A stretch of DNA of 64,000 bases from Treponema sp. (GCA_017464425.1 JAFUDX010000040.1:62001-126000); one strand, 5' to 3'; counted from the stretch's first letter, positions 1-9,586 are shown. A program made the numbers and translations. The notes: generated by a model not told the origin, from the sequence alone.

Positions 1-997
1 ATGTTTGGACAATCTGCTCGATTTCTTCTGGACGCAGACGGCGTTTTTTATTGTTGCCTTCCTTGTATTCTTCGCCAAGTTTTGAAGCGTCAATCAGAAC
101 AACGGTGTCGTCATCGGTCTTTGGGGTACGGTCAAAAATAAGGACGCTTACATTTGTTCCTGTGGTGGCAAAGACATTGCTCGGCATGCTCACAACACCG
201 CAAATAATATGGTCATTTACGATGCGCTCCAAGATTTTCTTTTCCACGCCAGACTTTGCCGTTATGAATCCCGTGGGAACGACAATCGCACCGCGCCCAG
301 TTGGTTTTAAAGAGTTGATGACATGCTGGATAAAACAAGTGTAAATCGCCATTTTGGGCTTTTGCGGGTCTATAGTTTTTACTTTGTTCGGAACTCCCGC
401 CCAAAAGCGCAGGCTGTCTGCGGCAAGCGAGTCTGAATATTCGGGAAAGTCCAGCTTAAACGGCGGATTTGAAACGACAAAATCAAAGGTTTTTAGCCGT
501 CCGTCACTTTCCTTGTGCGCAGGTTCGGTGAGCGTGTTTCCCTGAATGATATTCGGAAGGCTTCCTACAAGATTGTTAAGGATAAGATTCAAGCGGAGCA
601 TTTCCGAAGATTTTTCCGAAATGTCCTGACTGTAAATGGAACACCGTTCCTCCCCGATTGCGTGGGCAAGTGCCATAAGCAAAGTGCCTGTTCCTGCGCT
701 TGGGTCGTAGCAGGTAACGCCCTTGTAGTCTTTTCCGTCTTCAGTCAAAAGAGCCGCCATTACCTGAGCGATTGCCCGCGGGGTAAAATATTCGGCGTAC
801 TTTCCGCCACCCGCATTGTTGTAATCTTTGATAAGGTATTCAAAAATGCCAGAAAAGAAATCGTATTTTTCATTTTTAGGGCGCACCCCTACGGGTCGGG
901 CTATCCGCCATTCCGCTGTCGCTCCATTCCTCGCTACGCTCGGAACGCCTAACGGCGCGGCTCCTATCCCTTGCGCAGAAAAGAATTTTAAATGCAT
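1..997 (-). pseudogene. hsdM: Type I restriction-modification methylase (HsdM-like), 5'-truncated and running off the window
   Basis: The minus-strand frame encodes the catalytic core of an N6-adenine methylase of the HsdM family. In order it shows FEYLIKDYN, GGKYAEYFTPR, the AdoMet loop DPSAGTGTLL and the catalytic motif NPPF (complement of about 460-475), then continues past base 1. HsdM proteins normally carry roughly 150-200 residues before the FEYLI segment; these are missing. Instead the frame starts at an ATG at 997, overlapping the last codons of the upstream C5 methylase, and reads through a GC-rich repeat (879-976) before joining the methylase at about residue 40. The fusion is in frame. 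It is probably a recombination product, since the N-terminal domain helps bind DNA and HsdS. HsdS and HsdR would lie outside the window. The family call is firm; functionality is doubtful. Confidence 0.8.
879..976 (+). repeat. GGGCGTTCCC-type dispersed repeat, copy A
   Basis: GC-rich block beginning GGGCGC..CCC and GGGTCGGGCTATCCGCC, continuing with TCCATTCCTCGCTACGCTC and GCCTAACGGC. It shares the order GGGCG-CCC / TCGGGCT / TCCATT / CGCTACGCTC / CCTAAC with the copy at 40171-40312 and its first third with 37614-37645. Its GGGCG end touches the broken 5' end of hsdM. It is read in frame as a peptide of about 30 residues (PLGVPSVARNGATAEWRIAR). Confidence 0.75.
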
Positions 998-2307
998 TTC
1001 TTAATTTCCCCGACAATAGCCTTCGCTAAAAGCGGTGGCACAGCGTTTCCGACCTGCGTGTACTGCGGAACTTCCACACGGCGGAGTAAACCGCCCGTCG
1101 TTCGCTTCCCTAAAAATTCAAAAGAATCATCGAACGATTGACAGCGAGCCATTTCCCGAACGCTGAAAGTCCGTGCTTCCCAGGGACTTATGTAGTCATC
1201 GGCGATGCTCACGATTGTTGCTGATGGCTGATTCGCGCTCCAACGCTGACGGATATTTTTCTTCGTAAGGAGGACATCAATTTCATCTTCAGTGGCATTC
1301 GGATTTCTAAAAAGACTGATGACTTCATCCGCTGATTTTTTCAATTTTTCTGAGCAGAGGGAAATGAGAGACGGCTTTTCGGAAATGTCAATGCCCTCAT
1401 TCTTCACGCGCTTTCGGAGATTTGAGCCTGACTCGCCCTGCTGAAAAAGGCTGAACCGCTCGGCGACAACTTCCGTCACATTCGGAAGCTCGGTATTCGC
1501 AAGTTTTTCCCCAACAGAAATCGGCATTCCGTGAATGTCGGGAGTCCGCCCTTTTCTGCATTCCCGCTGATAGTCGCTTTCGGGAATAGAAGATTTCAGT
1601 TTCTCATCACAAATCAAATCGCTGATTGCATCCTGCAAGGTCAGCTGGTTGTTCGGTGTCGTTGGTTCGGGATAGTTCGGCTCTTTTTCGCCATTTCGGT
1701 ATCCGATGAAAATCGCACGGTTTCGCCTTTGCGGAACACCAAAATCCGCCGCGTTCAAAATTTTTGGCTCAAGCGTGTTGTAGCCGATTTCTTTCAGTTC
1801 ATTGCGCAAAATGCTTGGCGTAACGCTTCCGTCCGCATACTGGATTCCCGTTATTCCGACATAGCCCATAAACTGCATATCCATAAAGCCCTCGACATTT
1901 TCAAGCACGATGTAACGGGGACGGATTTCATTTATCACGCGCACATACTCGCCAAAAAGCATATTGCGCGGGTCGTCCTTTTTCCGTCTGCCCGCGCGTG
2001 AAAAGCCCTGACAACTCGGTCCGCCGATTATCAAATCAATGTCTTTGGGGCATTCACGCTCACCGTTGTTGAACCATTCGAGCGATTTTATTTTCTGCCA
2101 GATAAATTCACCTTTAAGATTGCGAATGTCGCTCCGCTCAAACCAAGTGTTGTAGCCTTGATGAAGTCCCAGCTGCTCGTGGCGATGGCGATAAGTCAAC
2201 TCAACCATGTCGCTGATGTCCGAACTAAAGAGAATGTCAAATCCTGCCTGTATCAATCCTTCAGAGCAACCGCCCGCCCCACAGAACAAATCTATCGCAT
2301 ATGCCAT
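988..2307 (-). CDS. dcm: C5-cytosine DNA methyltransferase
   Basis: A 439-residue DNA (cytosine-5) methyltransferase with motifs in the usual order: I (DLFCGAGGCSEG, residues 6-17), IV with the catalytic cysteine (GGPSCQGFS, Cys99), VI (ENV, 136-138), VIII (QRRNR, 193-197) and X (QVGNAVPPLLA near residue 420). Motif IV has Ser where Pro usually precedes the catalytic Cys. The stretch between VIII and X holds the target-recognition region. The ATG at 2307 is preceded by AAGGA. It follows the MvaI/BcnI-like nuclease by 43 nt on the same strand, so the two form a complete type II RM pair. The recognition site cannot be read from sequence, although the nuclease family suggests a CCNGG-type target. 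Confidence 0.95.
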   Translation of the reverse strand: MAYAIDLFCGAGGCSEGLIQAGFDILFSSDISDMVELTYRHRHEQLGLHQGYNTWFERSDIRNLKGEFIWQKIKSLEWFNNGERECPKDIDLIIGGPSCQGFSRAGRRKKDDPRNMLFGEYVRVINEIRPRYIVLENVEGFMDMQFMGYVGITGIQYADGSVTPSILRNELKEIGYNTLEPKILNAADFGVPQRRNRAIFIGYRNGEKEPNYPEPTTPNNQLTLQDAISDLICDEKLKSSIPESDYQRECRKGRTPDIHGMPISVGEKLANTELPNVTEVVAERFSLFQQGESGSNLRKRVKNEGIDISEKPSLISLCSEKLKKSADEVISLFRNPNATEDEIDVLLTKKNIRQRWSANQPSATIVSIADDYISPWEARTFSVREMARCQSFDDSFEFLGKRTTGGLLRRVEVPQYTQVGNAVPPLLAKAIVGEIKKCI

Positions 2308-2350
2308 ATTACAATCCTTATATCACATTTCCCCTCAAAAGTCCAGGCAC

Positions 2351-3562
2351 TTACTCATTGCTCGCCAAATCATACATTTTTTCATCGCTCAACAAGTCGC
2401 GAATATTTTGCGGAAGAATCTTGAACAAAAGTCCGTGGTCGCGATATGAGCCGTCAGGTTTGATGTGCGCCGCCAAGTCTGCCGTAATCTCGCCGTTTTC
2501 AATCAAAGGAGCGAGCAAAAGTGTATTTGGATTTTTCGTGTGAATCACTTTGTCGTATCTGAAATATTCCCAGTCCTCACGCATTTCGGAAGCCGCCTTT
2601 ACCCAGAAAGTCTCGTGGTGTTTTGTGAGGAGCGTTTTCCGCAGAATGTTAAAATTCCAAGAAGAAACGATGTTCGGAGTCGGCTTTGCATCGTCAATCA
2701 TGTTCAGTTTGTCGCCATCGTAATCTACTTCAAATTTCAAGCCGTAGGCATTGTATTTCTGAGTTGAAAGCGTTTCGTAAATCTGTTTTCGTGCCTCAGT
2801 TCGTCCTCGCGGAATCTGTACCTTACCGTATTTGTCCAAAATTTCAGAATAGGTAAGTCCTGAATCGGGAACTTTCGTAAAAAGCGTTGAGCGTGTGGTT
2901 GCTTTCTTCTCGCCGTTTTTGGTAATTCGTGATGCTTTGAGTTCGATTCCTTTATAGTCGGGAATTTTTTTGTTGTTTCGCTGAATGCCGAGTGCATTTT
3001 CAAGCGTATCACCAACGCCGGGGTCGCCTTTTGTGATTGAAGGAATAAAACCGCGTTTATGAATCTCCCGGAGTTTTTCAAGCAGTTCTTCCGCAACGCT
3101 CACATATTCGCTCAAAGAAAGTTGCAAATAGCTGTAAACATGACCGTGATTTTTAAGCGAATCTTGAATTTCTTTGTCGGAAAGATTTATGACATAGAGC
3201 GATTTATCAAAAATCAGAATAGCAAGGAGATTACACGGCTTACAGTATTTTTTCAAATCAGAAAACCAAATTCTCGGGTCTCCGTGCTTTGTGTTTGGGC
3301 GGTAGAGGGAAGCCGTCGTATCAATTACATCATCCTTCGTAACAAAATGGCTTTCAATGACGACTTTATTTTTCTGCCCTTGCCCCTGTTTTTCATAATC
3401 GTGAACACCTGCAAATTTCAAAAGTTCACGGAGCGGTTTTGTCGCATCCATAATTGACTTTTCGTAGCCTGTAGGAGTCGGAACAAGGAACGCCACGGCG
3501 GTATTTGTCTCTGCAAAATAAGGGATGAAAGTATTGATGGGCGTGTCAGTCATGGAAAGCAT
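2351..3562 (-). CDS. Type II restriction endonuclease, MvaI/BcnI family
   Basis: A 403-residue protein whose second half matches the MvaI/BcnI restriction endonuclease domain: GDPGVGDTLENALGI, then PDYKGIELKASR (acidic residue plus E-x-K, the PD-(E/D)xK-type metal site), and a C-terminal block ending LLFKILPQNIRDLL. Known family members cut CCWGG or CCSGG as monomers. The first ~150 residues are additional to the minimal nuclease and may contact DNA or regulate it. The start at 3562 has AAGGAG 8 nt upstream; Met4 is a weaker alternative. It precedes the C5 methylase, so nuclease and methylase are co-transcribed with the nuclease first, an order that usually needs some control of establishment. 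No controller (C) gene is visible. Confidence 0.88.
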   Translation of the reverse strand: MLSMTDTPINTFIPYFAETNTAVAFLVPTPTGYEKSIMDATKPLRELLKFAGVHDYEKQGQGQKNKVVIESHFVTKDDVIDTTASLYRPNTKHGDPRIWFSDLKKYCKPCNLLAILIFDKSLYVINLSDKEIQDSLKNHGHVYSYLQLSLSEYVSVAEELLEKLREIHKRGFIPSITKGDPGVGDTLENALGIQRNNKKIPDYKGIELKASRITKNGEKKATTRSTLFTKVPDSGLTYSEILDKYGKVQIPRGRTEARKQIYETLSTQKYNAYGLKFEVDYDGDKLNMIDDAKPTPNIVSSWNFNILRKTLLTKHHETFWVKAASEMREDWEYFRYDKVIHTKNPNTLLLAPLIENGEITADLAAHIKPDGSYRDHGLLFKILPQNIRDLLSDEKMYDLASNE

Positions 3563-3829
3563 AGGAAAAACTCCTTGAAAAAGCGATTAATTATTGAAGA
3601 ATATAGCACAAATCGGGGGAAATTTATACCCATGAATTTCAGGATTTACAAGCCGACACAAATGTAGCGCGGCGGGAACCTGAACCCGTGTATTTTCATT
3701 GAAATCTGATGACATTGCGAACCAACCTTTATTACAGTATATCATGCTTTAGGATTTTTGTGTGGGATATTCAAACTTCACTACGCTCGTCTTTCATATC
3801 GCACGCGAATCGGGTATGATTAAGGCACT

Positions 3830-5062
3830 ATGAAATCCCGCACTTCTATTTCCCTGCCGCTCGCGCTTCGCTTTATGCTGCTGCTTGCCGCGTCCATGCT
3901 TGCGCTTTCGGTGTTGTTTGTCGCGCTTTTGCGGCTTTCGGTCACGCACAAGCAGGATTCTGACCTCGCGCAGGGTATTTCGCTCATTTCTGAAAGCCTC
4001 GCCTCGCGCGGAACGGACGAGCTTGCGTTTTTGGAGCTGCCCTATTACATCACTTACGCCGTGTGGGAGCGTGACGGGCGGGTGGTGCTTTCCACGAACG
4101 ACAGTTTGCTCCCGCTTTTGGAGTCAAACGGGAAGAGCCGCACGCACTTTGAAAAGGATTTTTTTACTGACAGCGATTTGAATATCCGCTACCGCACAAA
4201 AACGCTTGAACTTGGCGGAAAATCGCTCGTGGTGGAATGTGCGATTGACATTGCAAACGATTCCGCCGCGCAAATGCTTTCCGCGCTCCCCCGTCTTGCG
4301 CTCATTTCGCTCGTGCCGATTCTCATTCTTTCGTTCGCGCTCTCGTTTTTGATTTCTCGGAGCACGATTCGCGCCTTCAACAAACTGCGCTCTGACTACG
4401 ACCGCGAAAAGGCGTTCACGAGTAATGTGAGCCATGAGCTGAAAACGCCGATTTCAATCATCGACGGACACGCGAATCTCTTGAAGCGATGGGGAAAAGA
4501 CGACCCCGCCCAGCTTCTCCAGTCAATCGACGCGATTCTGCACGAAACGGAGAACATGAACGCGATTGTGACGACGCTCCTTGACATGAGCCGGATTGAA
4601 AACGGAACGCTGAAAATTGAAAAATCAAAATTCTTTGTGACGAATTTTTTTGCGAAACTCAAAGATGAATTTAAAATCACGCATCCCGATTGCACGATTC
4701 ATATTGACGATGAGGATTTTCTTGAAATCGAGACGGACGAGCAGAAGTTGCACCAGATTTTTACGGTGATTTTGTCGAACAGCGTGAAATTTGCGGGTGA
4801 AAACTGCACGATTACGCTTAGAGCCCGCAAAATCGGCTCAAAAATTGAGCTTTCCGCGAGCGACAATGGCGCGGGATTTTCCGAGGAAGTGCTTGTGCAT
4901 GTGTTCGAGCGGTTTTACAAGGGCGACCAAGCGCACGACAGGAATATCTCTGGCGCGGGGCTGGGGCTTTCGATTGCAAAAACGCTCGCACTCGCGCTCG
5001 GCGGTGAGATTCGCGCAGAAAATGCGGAGAACGGCGGGGCTAAGGTCACGGTGCGGGTATAA
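3830..5062 (+). CDS. Membrane sensor histidine kinase
   Basis: A 410-residue two-component sensor kinase. A membrane segment at about 12-34 and a second at about 153-177 enclose a ~115-residue periplasmic domain. The H-box FTSNVSHELKTPIS places the phospho-His at residue 202, followed by an N-box (HQIFTVILSNSVKF), G1 (DNGAGF), F-box (FERFYKG) and G2 (GAGLGLSIAKTLA). All kinase motifs are intact. A TATGAT hexamer lies 9 nt and AAGG 5 nt before the ATG. Such kinases usually follow their response-regulator gene, but here the upstream neighbour is the RM cassette on the opposite strand and no regulator is present. The partner may have been displaced or lies elsewhere. The ligand is unknown. Confidence 0.92.
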   Translation: MKSRTSISLPLALRFMLLLAASMLALSVLFVALLRLSVTHKQDSDLAQGISLISESLASRGTDELAFLELPYYITYAVWERDGRVVLSTNDSLLPLLESNGKSRTHFEKDFFTDSDLNIRYRTKTLELGGKSLVVECAIDIANDSAAQMLSALPRLALISLVPILILSFALSFLISRSTIRAFNKLRSDYDREKAFTSNVSHELKTPISIIDGHANLLKRWGKDDPAQLLQSIDAILHETENMNAIVTTLLDMSRIENGTLKIEKSKFFVTNFFAKLKDEFKITHPDCTIHIDDEDFLEIETDEQKLHQIFTVILSNSVKFAGENCTITLRARKIGSKIELSASDNGAGFSEEVLVHVFERFYKGDQAHDRNISGAGLGLSIAKTLALALGGEIRAENAENGGAKVTVRV

Positions 5063-5064
5063 AA

Positions 5065-7107
5065 CTAGCCGACCACCTGATTTTTTCCGTTGTTTTTTCC
5101 TTTGTACAAATTTGCGTCAACACGGCGGAACAAATCCATGTATGTCATATCTTTTTCGTAAGCTGCGACTCCCACAGTGGCGGTAAAATGCACGGTCTCA
5201 TATTCATGCTGCATCGGCACTTTTTCGATTTGATTTCGGACGGTTTCGGCGACATTTTTTGCCTCAAAAAAACCGCCTTTAAACAGAATCAAGATTTCCT
5301 CGCCGCCCCAGCGGAACACACGGTCTTTTTTACGGGCGGCAGATTTTACGAGCAGGGATGCCGTCACGAGCACTTCATCGCCAAAATCATGACCGTATGT
5401 GTCATTTAAATATTTAAAATTGTCCAGGTCAAAGAGAATCAGACAGAATACTTCGCCTTTTTCAGACGCACGGCGCAAAAATTTCGTGATAAAGCCGTTG
5501 AGACTGCGCCTGTTCCGTAAGTGCGTAAGCGGGTCAAAATACATGTCCTCACGGATTCGGCGGAGCGCGAAGATGAGCGAGACAAAAATCGCAATGAACG
5601 CAAGAACCGAGAGAAAAATGTACAAGCCGAATTCCATGAAGAAATTCTTTTTGGTATAGCCCTGTTCCTTCATTACAAAAGTGTCCATGTCAGTTTCGAT
5701 GCTCGCAGAGGGGATGAGCATGAGCATTTTGTTTACGATTGAGAGCAATTCAGGATTCGTGCGGGCAAACACAAAAGACAGCTCACAGGGGGCCGCAAGT
5801 TCGGTGACCTCAAACTTGCGGAATTTTTTATTTTTGTTGATAAAGCCACGCATTTTGTAAATGTTAAAGATTGCGCCGTCACGCTCACCGCTCAAAACAG
5901 CGTTCAAGCAATCTTCATATGAATCGTAGGTCTGCGTATCAAATCCCGCATAATTTCGCTTTACATAATACGGCATACGAAGCCGTTTGGGAATTGCGAT
6001 TTTTCCCATTGGCTCGAAGACGGTAGACTTTTTTGAAGCATAGCCGACCGACATCGTAGTGATTTTTTCGGAGACAATCAGCCCTGCTTCTTCGGCAAAA
6101 TTAAAGTCACGGTACACGGGCACCACCACATCAATGATTCCGTTACGCAAATCGGAGAACATGAGGTCAGTATCATCATAAAACACATACGAACATTCTG
6201 TTTTTCCGCTAGCAAGGTTTTCAGAAAGATACGAAAGCAATTCCACGACGAGCCCTTCCGCCTGCCCCGTTTCTTCGTTGAAAGCGGCAAAGGGAAGATC
6301 GGCACGCATGCATCCCACATTGATTTTGGGGTGGGCAGAAATCCAGTCTTCTTCGCGCGGAATGAGCGTTTTTGCGACTGTGGTGTCGGTGAAATATTTG
6401 AGCCAGAGATTGTTATTATAGTAAGGATTCATCGCAAAAATCTGAGCGAGCGCGGCATTGAGCTCACCAAGCAAATCGGTCCGAGACTTAGTGACCGCAA
6501 GGTAGAAATCAGAAGAGCCGATTCGCGCGATAGGATTCCATTCGCTTTCGGCAACCATGTCGATTTCAAGGAGCATGTCAAATTCGTGGTTCTCAAACAA
6601 ATCGTAGTAATTGTCATCGCCCGAAAACACGACATATTCACAACCGAGATTCTTGCCTTTCTGCCACTCCATGAACACATCGTAATAATTGTAATCTTTG
6701 TTCAGCGCGATTTTCTTTCCGTGCCAAGTGGAAAAATCGCTCGGAGTAATCTTCGCGTTTTTGTCGTTTGAATAGAGATAGTAGGTTTCCTGCCCCATCA
6801 CATAATCGGGATATAAGAGAAGATTTTCGCGTTCAGAAGTGCGTGAGACATCGGCAAGCACATCGATTTCACCCGAAAGCAGCGCGGGATAGAGCGTATC
6901 CCACTCGCCATACACATAGTCACATTCCCATCCCGCATAAGACGCAACCGTCTGAATGTATTCGTAGGCATAGCCCGCACGCGGCTCGGAAGCAGAAACG
7001 CCCGACATAAAATTGCCACTGTCCTTGTAATAGCCGACTTTGACGGTTTTTGCGTACAGAGGAAAAAGAGAAAACAGCGCACAGACAAATAAAAGTTTTT
7101 TCGCCAT
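5065..7107 (-). CDS. Diguanylate cyclase with two periplasmic solute-binding domains
   Basis: A secreted-sensor diguanylate cyclase of about 680 residues. The N-terminus MAKKLLFVCALFSLFPLYA is a signal peptide, which favours this start over an upstream in-frame ATG at 7137. Two tandem family-3 solute-binding (PBP-like) domains follow (about 20-260 and 270-490). Then come one membrane helix (EFGLYIFLSVLAFIAIFVSL) and a GGDEF domain (DPLTHLRNRR, DLDNFKYLNDTYGHDFGDE). The active-site signature is GGEEI rather than GGDEF, a variant compatible with activity. An RxxD inhibitory site (RKKD) sits five residues upstream. It probably senses an amino-acid-like ligand in the periplasm and makes c-di-GMP inside. 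It is convergent with the kinase at 3830; the stop codons are 2 nt apart. TATAAT lies 9 nt before the ATG. Confidence 0.9.
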   Translation of the reverse strand: MAKKLLFVCALFSLFPLYAKTVKVGYYKDSGNFMSGVSASEPRAGYAYEYIQTVASYAGWECDYVYGEWDTLYPALLSGEIDVLADVSRTSERENLLLYPDYVMGQETYYLYSNDKNAKITPSDFSTWHGKKIALNKDYNYYDVFMEWQKGKNLGCEYVVFSGDDNYYDLFENHEFDMLLEIDMVAESEWNPIARIGSSDFYLAVTKSRTDLLGELNAALAQIFAMNPYYNNNLWLKYFTDTTVAKTLIPREEDWISAHPKINVGCMRADLPFAAFNEETGQAEGLVVELLSYLSENLASGKTECSYVFYDDTDLMFSDLRNGIIDVVVPVYRDFNFAEEAGLIVSEKITTMSVGYASKKSTVFEPMGKIAIPKRLRMPYYVKRNYAGFDTQTYDSYEDCLNAVLSGERDGAIFNIYKMRGFINKNKKFRKFEVTELAAPCELSFVFARTNPELLSIVNKMLMLIPSASIETDMDTFVMKEQGYTKKNFFMEFGLYIFLSVLAFIAIFVSLIFALRRIREDMYFDPLTHLRNRRSLNGFITKFLRRASEKGEVFCLILFDLDNFKYLNDTYGHDFGDEVLVTASLLVKSAARKKDRVFRWGGEEILILFKGGFFEAKNVAETVRNQIEKVPMQHEYETVHFTATVGVAAYEKDMTYMDLFRRVDANLYKGKNNGKNQVVG

Positions 7108-7205
7108 TGGCTTTCTATTATAACATAGGAATTCCAAACGACCTAGAAAAATTTTCCGTTATCTTACAGTGCATAAAAATCATCATTAAAATTCTATTAT
7201 TTCAA

Positions 7206-7234
7206 TTTACGCAATGTAAACGCTTCGCTATAAT
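7206..7234 (+). promoter_or_regulatory. Sigma-70-type promoter of ilvC
   Basis: TTTACG (7206-7211), a 17-bp spacer and TATAAT (7229-7234), about 30 nt upstream of the ilvC ATG, which has AGAGGAAG as its ribosome-binding site. Confidence 0.6.
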
Positions 7235-7263
7235 AAACTCAAATTATTTTTTAGAGGAAGAAA

Positions 7264-8742
7264 ATGGGAAACAACTATTTCAATTCTATCCCGTGGCGAG
7301 AGGCTCGCTTGCAGCTCGGTCACTGCCGCTCAATGGCAAAAGAAGAATTCGCTGACGGCGTAAACGCGCTCAAAGGCAAAAAAATCGTCATCGTCGGTTG
7401 CGGTGCACAGGGCTTGAACCAGGGCTTGTGTTTGCGCGACTCAGGTCTTGATGTCTCTTACGCGCTCCGCGAGAACGCAATCACCGAAAAACGCCAGTCA
7501 TGGAAGAACGCGACTGAGAACGGCTTTAAAGTCGGCACTTACGACGAGCTCATCCCTACGGCTGATTTGGTCGGAAACCTCACGCCTGATAAGCAGCACT
7601 CAAATGTCATCTCAGAAGTCATGAAGCGCATGAAGAAAGGCTCGGCTCTCTGGTACAGCCACGGCTTCAACATGATTGAAGAGGGAATGCAGATTCGCGA
7701 CGACATCACAGTCGTTATGTGCGCTCCGAAAGGACCAGGAACTGAAGTATGGCACGAATTCCAGCGCGGATTCGGCGTTCCTGACCTCATCGCAGTTCAC
7801 CCGGTAAACGACCCAGAAGGCAAGGGCTGGGCATACGCAAAGGCTTTGGCAGTCGGCATGGGCGGAAGCAAGGCTGGCGTTTTGGAGTCAAGCTTCGTTG
7901 CGGAAGTAAAATCTGACCTCATGGGCGAGCAGACAATCCTCTGCGGTATGCTCCAGGCGGGAACAATCGTCTGCTACGACAAAATGGTTGCTGACGGAAT
8001 CGCTCCGGAATACGCAACAAAACTTTTGATGCACGGTTGGAATGTCATTTCTGAGGCTTTGAAATGGGGCGGCATCACCAACATGATGGACCGACTCTCA
8101 AATCCTGCAAAAATCAAGGCAAACGCGCTCTCAAAAGAAATCAAAAAGCTCCTCGCGCCTCTCTACCAGAAGCACATGGACGACATCATCAGCGGAAAAT
8201 TCTCTTCAACGATGATGGAAGACTGGAAAGCGGGCGACAAAGACTTGCTCACTTGGCGTGAAAACACAGGAAAACTCGCGTTCGAGAAAACTGAGGAATC
8301 AAAAGAAGAAATCACCGAGCAGGAATATTTCGACAAGGGAATCCTCATGGTCGCAATGGTCAAAGCGGGCTGCGAACTCGCATTCGAGACGATGGTTGAC
8401 GCTGGAATCAAAGAAGAAAGCGCTTACTACGAGTCGCTTCACGAAGTTCCGCTCATCGCAAACCTCATCGACCGCAAACGCCTCTACGAGATGAACCGCG
8501 TTATTTCCGACACCGCAGAATACGGCTGCTACTTGTTCGCAAATGTCGCCGCTCCGATGATGGCAAAAGACTTGATGCCGCGCGTCACCACAGAGGTTAT
8601 CGGAAAGGGGCTTTCAAACAAAGACACCGCTGTGAACAACACCGAGCTTGTACAGGTGAATGCCGAAATTCGTAATCACCCAATCGAAGTTGTTGGAAGA
8701 AAACTAAGAGCTTATATGACGGCGATGAAGCCGGTTCTGTAA
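7264..8742 (+). CDS. ilvC: Ketol-acid reductoisomerase, class II
   Basis: IlvC (492 residues) is the NADPH- and Mg2+-dependent acetohydroxy acid isomeroreductase of valine, leucine and isoleucine synthesis. The length, about 150 residues more than class I enzymes, and the start [17 protein letters not shown] are typical of the class II (E. coli-like) form with a duplicated C-terminal domain. The dinucleotide loop is [11 protein letters not shown]. Metal-site segments include the acidic residues around [12 protein letters not shown] and, in the duplicated domain, the later Glu-rich repeats. It stands alone with its own promoter; no ilvBN, ilvD or leu genes are nearby. It ends 127 nt from the convergent TtcA-like gene, with a large hairpin between them. 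Confidence 0.97.
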   Translation: MGNNYFNSIPWREARLQLGHCRSMAKEEFADGVNALKGKKIVIVGCGAQGLNQGLCLRDSGLDVSYALRENAITEKRQSWKNATENGFKVGTYDELIPTADLVGNLTPDKQHSNVISEVMKRMKKGSALWYSHGFNMIEEGMQIRDDITVVMCAPKGPGTEVWHEFQRGFGVPDLIAVHPVNDPEGKGWAYAKALAVGMGGSKAGVLESSFVAEVKSDLMGEQTILCGMLQAGTIVCYDKMVADGIAPEYATKLLMHGWNVISEALKWGGITNMMDRLSNPAKIKANALSKEIKKLLAPLYQKHMDDIISGKFSSTMMEDWKAGDKDLLTWRENTGKLAFEKTEESKEEITEQEYFDKGILMVAMVKAGCELAFETMVDAGIKEESAYYESLHEVPLIANLIDRKRLYEMNRVISDTAEYGCYLFANVAAPMMAKDLMPRVTTEVIGKGLSNKDTAVNNTELVQVNAEIRNHPIEVVGRKLRAYMTAMKPVL

Positions 8743-8756
8743 AAAGAGAAAAAAAA

Positions 8757-8836
8757 TCCTCACAGAGCTAAAGAGAATACAGAGAGAATTCTTTTATCAG
8801 AAAATTTCTCTGTGAACTCCGTGTTCTCTGTGAGGA
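8757..8836. repeat. CTCTGTG-family inverted repeat between convergent genes
   Basis: TCCTCACAGAG (8757-8767) pairs with CTCTGTGAGGA (8826-8836). Nested CACAGAG/CTCTGTG-like heptads between them give a long imperfect hairpin, followed at 8843-8862 by an ATCTGTG fragment. It lies between the ends of ilvC and the TtcA-like gene, so it could act as a bidirectional terminator. A second copy is at 46705-46922. Confidence 0.7.
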
Positions 8837-8869
8837 ATTTTAATCCGTGTTCATCTGTGTCAAAAGAAA

Positions 8870-9580
8870 TTACGGCAGATATTCTTTATTGATGTTTTTT
8901 AATGCCGCAAATATTTTTTCTTTGGCACGACGGTCGCCGCCTGTCAATGCTTCAAGGCGAGCACGGGCTTCCTTGCGACCTGAATTATCCTGATACATAC
9001 AAGTGCATGTTGTGCTTATATACCCTGCTTCTTTTGCATGTTCCTTAATCGTTTCCACATCAACATAGCAAAGCGGTCGTATAATCGAAAGCGGATATTT
9101 TTGATAGTTCAACCGTGGCGGCATAGTGGAAAGTTCGGATTTTCGGAGCATATTCATCAAGAGCGTTTCAAGTATATCATCGAGATGATGACCGAGAGCG
9201 ATTTTGTTGTAGCCATTTTTTACGGCAAAATGAACAAGTTCATTGCGTCGCTGCTGACTGCACCAATAACAACTCATCTTAAAGCCTTCTTTTACCCGAT
9301 TCTGCACATCAACAAAATAGTTGAGCGTGTCAACATTCCATTCTTCAAGCATTTTCCGCAAACGAGGGCTCATTGTGCAGGCTTCAAAATCAGTTTCAAT
9401 GTGCATTGCCGTAAAGGTAAAGTGTGCATCCCTGCGCTTTGCACGATTGGCAAAATATTCGATTAAAGCGGTCGAATCTTTTCCGCCAGAGGCTCCGACT
9501 AAAATTCTGTCGCCGTCCTCAATCATATTGTAATCATACACTGCCTTGTCGATAATACTGAATAATTTTGGCTGTCCCAT
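8870..9580 (-). CDS. ttcA: PP-loop ATPase of the TtcA family (tRNA 2-thiocytidine synthesis-like)
   Basis: A 236-residue adenylating protein with the PP-loop SGGKDS near residue 31, a Cys pair in CYWCSQQRR and the GHHLDD motif, in the arrangement seen in TtcA/TilS-like tRNA-modifying enzymes. TtcA installs 2-thiocytidine at tRNA position 32 using a labile Fe-S cluster. A late Cys pair (TCTCMYQ) fits a cluster-binding role. Two in-frame ATGs are possible. I prefer the second (9580, MGQPKL) because TAAAAT lies exactly 6 nt before it, matching the leaderless arrangement of many genes here. Members of the wider family have other substrates, so the exact reaction is inferred. Confidence 0.8.
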   Translation of the reverse strand: MGQPKLFSIIDKAVYDYNMIEDGDRILVGASGGKDSTALIEYFANRAKRRDAHFTFTAMHIETDFEACTMSPRLRKMLEEWNVDTLNYFVDVQNRVKEGFKMSCYWCSQQRRNELVHFAVKNGYNKIALGHHLDDILETLLMNMLRKSELSTMPPRLNYQKYPLSIIRPLCYVDVETIKEHAKEAGYISTTCTCMYQDNSGRKEARARLEALTGGDRRAKEKIFAALKNINKEYLP

Positions 9581-9586
9581 TTGCAT

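Noticed and set aside
879-976. Integron attC site and cassette array
   Set aside because: A GCCTAAC half-site is present, but no integrase gene and no regular cassette series is visible in the window; retained only as a hypothesis.
3563-3829. A gene between the nuclease and the sensor kinase
   Set aside because: No frame with a start and motif is present; the 267 nt hold only promoter-like and repeat-like fragments.
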